Shown here piece after piece: positions 16,917 to 19,721 of a stretch of DNA of 19,721 nt. Position 1 is the first letter of the stretch; each line of letters begins with the position of its first letter. This stretch comes from an uncultured Ruminococcus sp. (GTDB lineage: Bacteria; Bacillota; Clostridia; Oscillospirales; CAG-272): assembly GCA_902783905.1 (NCBI GenBank), contig CACZSP010000204.1, forward strand, positions 1-19,721, written 5' to 3'. A program made the translations under genes and the position numbers. The notes under the pieces were generated by a model. It searched no databases, was not told the origin of the DNA, and saw nothing but the letters and a program-made list of their open reading frames with translations.

Positions 16917-16945
16917 TTGACAGATCGCTCCGGAAGTGGTATAAT
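16917..16945 (+). promoter_or_regulatory. Consensus sigma-A promoter of the aromatic leader/ABC operon
   Basis: A perfect TTGACA (16917-16922) and a perfect TATAAT (16940-16945) are separated by exactly 17 nt. Transcription should begin near 16952, about 220 nt before the substrate-binding gene. The intrinsic terminator at 17082-17127 therefore lies inside the transcript. No second promoter is evident between that terminator and 17171. Such a strong promoter fits control by premature termination. The T-rich stretch at 16885-16916 holds no clear hairpin, so I see no terminator for the upstream block before this promoter. Confidence 0.85.
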
Positions 16946-16976
16946 TATTCCATTCTTGAGAAATCAGGCGAAGAAA

Positions 16977-17039
16977 ATGACGAATTCCTGCCGTTCATTC
17001 GCATACTTTTATTACTTTTACTTTTTTGCTGAAAGGTGA
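16977..17039 (+). CDS. Predicted 20-residue Tyr/Phe-rich leader peptide
   Basis: The ATG at 16977 opens a 20-codon ORF, MTNSCRSFAYFYYFYFFAER, ending at TGA 17037-17039. Codons 10-17 are an unbroken run of four Tyr and four Phe, and Phe8 precedes it, so nine of twenty residues are aromatic. AGG at 16966-16968 gives a modest ribosome site 8 nt upstream. It lies between a consensus promoter and an intrinsic terminator, directly before an ABC operon of the TrpXYZ type. This matches the layout of amino-acid operon leader peptides such as PheL. The inferred role is sensing charged tRNA-Tyr and tRNA-Phe by ribosome stalling. The T-rich composition also produces a Leu run in another frame, but that frame has no ATG, GTG or TTG start within the leader. 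Confidence 0.65.
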   Translation: MTNSCRSFAYFYYFYFFAER

Positions 17040-17046
17040 AAGTGAT
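17011..17046 (+). promoter_or_regulatory. Leader hairpin enclosing the aromatic codons
   Basis: Bases 17011-17026 can pair with 17031-17046 over 16 consecutive positions (four are G-U) around a 4-nt loop. The 5' arm is made of the Tyr/Phe codons and the 3' arm covers the leader stop codon. This is the position of the 1:2 hairpin in ribosome-mediated attenuators. A ribosome paused on the aromatic codons would melt it. A second, shorter hairpin (ACCGGA/TCCGGT, 17066-17082) follows. Pairing was worked out by eye, without folding energies. Confidence 0.5.
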
Positions 17047-17081
17047 TTGTGATGCCTGAACGGTAACCGGAGGATTTCCGG

Positions 17082-17130
17082 TAATAAAACGCCGTACGGA
17101 CAAGCAAGTCCGTACGGCGTTTTATTATCT
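17082..17130 (+). terminator. Intrinsic terminator / attenuator in the transporter leader
   Basis: A 20-bp uninterrupted stem pairs 17082-17101 with 17108-17127 around the 6-nt loop AAGCAA. Its upper 12 bp are GC-rich (CGCCGTACGGAC), its base is A-rich on the left and U-rich on the right, and transcription continues into UUUUAUUAUCUU. It lies downstream of the consensus promoter and leader peptide and 43 nt before the substrate-binding gene. Expression of that gene from this promoter therefore needs readthrough. It may also stop transcripts arriving from the upstream block. Confidence 0.85.
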
Positions 17131-17170
17131 TATAACACAGCAAAATTATTTATCAGGGGGAACCTATAAA

Positions 17171-18127
17171 ATGAAAAAGAAAACCATTGCTCTCGTCCTT
17201 GCGGCGGTTCTTTTGCTGCCCGTGATCGCCGGGATGAATTCCTGCGGAAAAAAGACGACCTATACCGTCGGTATCTGCCAGCTTGCGCCGCACGTTGCGC
17301 TTGACGCGGCGACGCAGGGATTCCAGGACGCGCTCAGAGAGGAACTCGGCGACGCCGTCACCTTCGACGTTCAGAACGCCGCGGGCGAATCCAACGTCTG
17401 CGTGACGCAGATCAACTCCTTCGTCTCCAAAAAGTACGACCTGATCATGGCCAACGCCACTCCCGCACTTCAGGCCGCCTACAACGCCACCGAGACCATC
17501 CCGATCCTCGGCACGTCTATCACCGAATACGGCACCGCTCTCGGGCTCGAAAACTTCAACGGAACCGTCGGCGGAAACGTATCGGGCACCTCCGACCTTG
17601 CTCCTCTCGATCAGCAGGCGGCAATGGTTAAGGAATGGTTCCCGGAAGCGAAGAAGGTCGGACTTCTCTACTGCTCGGCGGAGGCCAATTCGATCTACCA
17701 GGTCAACAAGGTGAGCGAGTATCTGCGCGCCGATAATATCGAAGCGGTCCTCTATTCCTTCGCCGATTCAAACGACGTGGCTGCCGTAACGACGAAAGCC
17801 TGCTCCGAATGCGACGTTCTTTACATACCGACCGACAACACCGCAGCGACCTGCGTCGAAACGATCGGCAATATCGTGAAGAACACCAAGACTCCGGTCA
17901 TCGCCGGCGAAGCCGGAATATGCAAGGGATGCGGAGTCGCCACCCTTTCGATCAGCTATTACGATCTCGGCGTAACGACCGGCAAGATGGCCGCGAAGAT
18001 CCTCAAGGGCGAGGCGGATATTTCCAAAATGCCGGTTGAATACACCACCGCCACCAAGCAGTATTCGAAGGCGATGTGCGACGAGCTCGGTTTGACCGTT
18101 CCCGCCGGATACGAAGAACTGAAATAA
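17171..18127 (+). CDS. ABC transporter substrate-binding lipoprotein, TrpX-like (predicted Tyr/Phe)
   Basis: This is a 318-residue extracytoplasmic solute-binding lipoprotein of the ABC_sub_bind (TrpX) family. The signal has MKKK, hydrophobic 5-21 and Cys25 in MNSCGKK. Family segments visible are VGICQLAPHVALDAATQGF (33-51), VQNAAGESN, DLIMANATPALQAAYNAT, GGNVSGTSDLAPLDQQ, LLYCSAEANS, LYIPTDNTAAT, and SISYYDLGVTTGKMAAKIL. The family is predicted to bind aromatic amino acids; I recall that the related C. difficile lipoprotein CD0873 has been reported to bind tyrosine. The Tyr/Phe-rich leader upstream supports an aromatic ligand, Tyr or Phe more than Trp. A strong AGGGGGAA (17155-17162) lies 8 nt before the ATG. 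Permease and ATPase genes follow. Confidence 0.9.
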   Translation: MKKKTIALVLAAVLLLPVIAGMNSCGKKTTYTVGICQLAPHVALDAATQGFQDALREELGDAVTFDVQNAAGESNVCVTQINSFVSKKYDLIMANATPALQAAYNATETIPILGTSITEYGTALGLENFNGTVGGNVSGTSDLAPLDQQAAMVKEWFPEAKKVGLLYCSAEANSIYQVNKVSEYLRADNIEAVLYSFADSNDVAAVTTKACSECDVLYIPTDNTAATCVETIGNIVKNTKTPVIAGEAGICKGCGVATLSISYYDLGVTTGKMAAKILKGEADISKMPVEYTTATKQYSKAMCDELGLTVPAGYEELK

Positions 18128-18145
18128 GAGAAAGCTAATACCGTT

Positions 18146-19042
18146 ATGCTTGAACTGTTGGGATCTCTCCCCGGAGCCGCCGCTCAGGGACTCGTCTGGG
18201 GACTGATGGCGATAGGGGTTTATATAACGTACAAGATCCTCGGGATCGCCGATCTTACCGTCGACGGCAGTCTGTGCACCGGCGCGGCGGTATGTACCGT
18301 GCTGATACTTGCCGGGGTATCTCCCTGGATCGCCGTACTTTGCGCCTTTGCCGCCGGGCTCTGCGCCGGACTTGTGACCGGACTGATACATATTTGCCTC
18401 GGGATACCCGATATACTGTCGGGTATCCTGACCCAGATGGCGCTCTGGTCGGTCAATCTCAAAATTCTGGGGCGCGCGAACCTTTCGCTTTCGTCAAGAA
18501 ACAATCCCGTTCTTCTGACTCAGCTTGACAACACCGGGGCGATCTTTGTCCTGCTCGCTTTTTGCGCCGTCCTTATAGGGCTGCTTTATCTCTTTTTCGG
18601 CACCGAGCTCGGAGCCGCCGTGCGAGCCACCGGAAACAACGCCGCCATGAGCCGCGCGCAGGGGATAAACACCGGGGTGATGAAGATAATAGGGCTGTCT
18701 CTGAGCAACGGCATCGTCGCTCTTTCGGGCGCAATGCTCTGCCAGTATCAGGGATATACCGATATCAATATGGGCAGAGGAGCCGTGGTTATCGGTCTGG
18801 CCGCCGTAGTCATAGGCGGAGCCGTTGTGAAGCATATCGGTTCAAACTTCGCGCTGAAGCTTTCCGGCGTCGCCGTCGGAGCCGTGATCTACTATCTCGT
18901 ATACCAGATAACCATCTTCGTCGGCCTTGACACCGATTTTCTCAAGATGTTCTCGGCGGTAGTCGTCGCGGCCTTCCTCGGTGTTCCTTATCTTTCGAAA
19001 AAAATAGCCGAAAGGAAAAAGGAGGCGGGGAAAAATGCTTGA
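18146..19042 (+). CDS. ABC transporter permease, TrpY-like
   Basis: This 298-residue integral membrane protein is of the branched-chain-type (BPD_transp_2) permease family that pairs with TrpX-like binding proteins. About eight hydrophobic segments are visible (roughly 10-28, 42-60, 62-85, 130-150, 180-200, 212-228, 238-255, 268-285). Conserved features include LGIADLTVDGS (32-42), the cytoplasmic coupling loop FGTELGAAVRATGNNAAMSRAQGIN (151-175, quoted in part by its ends FGTELG and RAQGIN), and a short basic C-terminus. It lies 18 nt after the binding-protein gene with only a weak ribosome site and overlaps the ATPase gene by 8 nt. The inferred role is the membrane channel for an aromatic amino acid. 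Confidence 0.92.
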   Translation: MLELLGSLPGAAAQGLVWGLMAIGVYITYKILGIADLTVDGSLCTGAAVCTVLILAGVSPWIAVLCAFAAGLCAGLVTGLIHICLGIPDILSGILTQMALWSVNLKILGRANLSLSSRNNPVLLTQLDNTGAIFVLLAFCAVLIGLLYLFFGTELGAAVRATGNNAAMSRAQGINTGVMKIIGLSLSNGIVALSGAMLCQYQGYTDINMGRGAVVIGLAAVVIGGAVVKHIGSNFALKLSGVAVGAVIYYLVYQITIFVGLDTDFLKMFSAVVVAAFLGVPYLSKKIAERKKEAGKNA

Positions 19043-19721
19043 GCTCGTCGAAGTTACCAAGATATTCAACAAGGGCACGCCCGACGTGCGCACCGCACTC
19101 GATCGGCTTTCGCTGAAGATTGCCGACGGAGAGTTCGTTTCGGTCATCGGCGGCAACGGAGCGGGGAAGAGCACGCTGCTCAACGCGGTCTGCGGCACCT
19201 GGCTGACCGACGGAGGAAAGATCCTGATCGACGGAATCGACGTCACCCGCCTTCCGGAGCACAAGCGAGCCGCCTACCTGGGGAGGGTATATCAGGATCC
19301 GATGCAGGGGACCTGCGCAGGTATGCAGATCGAAGAAAACCTCGCCCTGGCGGCGCGTCGCGGCAAAAAAAGGACGCTCGCTCCCGGTATACGCAAAAGC
19401 GAGCGCGCGGCTTTCAAAGAACGGCTTTCCTCCCTGGGGCTCGGACTCGAAGACCGGCTGACGGCCCGCGTGGGTACTCTATCGGGCGGTCAGCGTCAGG
19501 CGCTGACGCTTCTGATGGCGACGCTGCGAAAGCCGAAGATTCTTCTGCTCGACGAGCATACCGCCGCCCTCGATCCGAAGACGGCAGCCCGCGTTATGGA
19601 GCTGACCGAAGAGATCGTGCGCTCGCAGGAGATCACCACCCTGATGATCACGCACAATATGAAGGACGCCATAAAATACGGCGACCGGCTGATCATGATG
19701 AACGCCGGAAAGATTATTCTC
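19035..19721 (+). CDS. ABC transporter ATP-binding protein, TrpZ-like (cut by right edge)
   Basis: This is the cytoplasmic ATPase of the preceding importer; 229 codons are present and the C-terminal end lies outside the window. It has Walker A GNGAGKST (40-47), Q-loop Q87 in VYQDPMQGTCAG, the ABC signature LSGGQRQ (149-155), Walker B ILLLDE (169-174), the D-loop in HTAALD, and H-loop H207 in ITHNMKDA. The DEHTAALDPKTA segment is typical of TrpZ-like and related ATPases. The ATG overlaps the permease stop by 8 nt and follows GGAGGCGGGG (19021-19030), a strong ribosome site. The gene order binding protein, permease, ATPase is the usual TrpXYZ order. Confidence 0.95.
   Translation, partial: MLELVEVTKIFNKGTPDVRTALDRLSLKIADGEFVSVIGGNGAGKSTLLNAVCGTWLTDGGKILIDGIDVTRLPEHKRAAYLGRVYQDPMQGTCAGMQIEENLALAARRGKKRTLAPGIRKSERAAFKERLSSLGLGLEDRLTARVGTLSGGQRQALTLLMATLRKPKILLLDEHTAALDPKTAARVMELTEEIVRSQEITTLMITHNMKDAIKYGDRLIMMNAGKIIL

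Noticed and set aside
17003..17032. Run of six Leu codons in the frame overlapping the aromatic leader peptide
   Set aside because: The T-rich stretch reads as Ile-Leu x6-Phe-Cys-stop in a second frame, which could suggest a leucine leader. That frame has no ATG, GTG or TTG between the predicted transcription start and the run, and the downstream binding protein is not of the branched-chain type. The aromatic frame has an ATG with a ribosome site.
17052..17066. Very short ORF (Met-Pro-Glu-Arg-stop) after the leader peptide
   Set aside because: Four codons with a poorly spaced ribosome site. No evidence that it is translated.
16952..17170. T-box or known riboswitch in the transporter leader
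   Set aside because: I looked for the T-box core (AGGGUGGNACCGCG type), a specifier loop layout and cores of common riboswitches and saw none. A covariance-model search would settle this.

Overview
The window looks like a gene-dense chromosomal stretch of a GC-rich, Gram-positive-type (Bacillota, probably Clostridia) bacterium. The evidence is lipoprotein signals followed by Cys-Gly-Lys-Lys or Cys-Gly, AT-rich consensus sigma-A promoters in an otherwise GC-rich background, strong GGAGG-type ribosome binding sites, and a gut-clostridia-like gene set (M42 peptidases, tmcAL, TrpXYZ-type transporter, Preiss-Handler NAD salvage). No mobile element, tRNA, rRNA or CRISPR array was seen. The taxonomic call is an inference from gene content and sequence style.

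Layout: (1) 1-1253, minus strand: the N-terminal half of valS, running off the left edge. (2) 1254-1452: a short AT-rich divergent promoter region. (3) 1453-16884, plus strand: fourteen protein genes with gaps of 13 nt or less, and eight of the thirteen junctions overlap: murD, three consecutive M42 metallo-aminopeptidase paralogues, murI, an aluminium-resistance/methionine gamma-lyase-like PLP enzyme, a small lipoprotein, a cysteine desulfurase, a MoxR ATPase - DUF58 - DUF4129-like set, tmcAL, nicotinamidase, nicotinate phosphoribosyltransferase, and a large lipoprotein of unknown function. (4) 16885-17170: a regulatory leader. (5) 17171-19721: an ABC transporter (substrate-binding lipoprotein, permease, ATPase) of the TrpX/TrpY/TrpZ type, with the ATPase cut by the right edge.

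The most notable element is the leader of the ABC transporter. A perfect TTGACA-17-TATAAT promoter is followed by a 20-codon ORF whose codons 10-17 are all Tyr or Phe (Tyr-Phe-Tyr-Tyr-Phe-Tyr-Phe-Phe). Next come a long hairpin that contains these codons, and then a near-perfect GC-rich intrinsic terminator upstream of the substrate-binding gene. This has the layout of a ribosome-mediated transcription attenuator that senses charged tRNA-Tyr/tRNA-Phe. It implies that the transporter imports tyrosine and/or phenylalanine. A classical antiterminator pairing is not obvious, so the switching mechanism is open.

The genes of the long block serve peptidoglycan precursor synthesis (murD, murI), peptide degradation (M42 trio), sulfur/PLP chemistry, envelope or complex maturation (MoxR-DUF58-DUF4129-like), tRNA-Met wobble acetylation (tmcAL) and NAD salvage (nicotinamidase, then NAPRTase). 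Tight spacing implies co-transcription and translational coupling.
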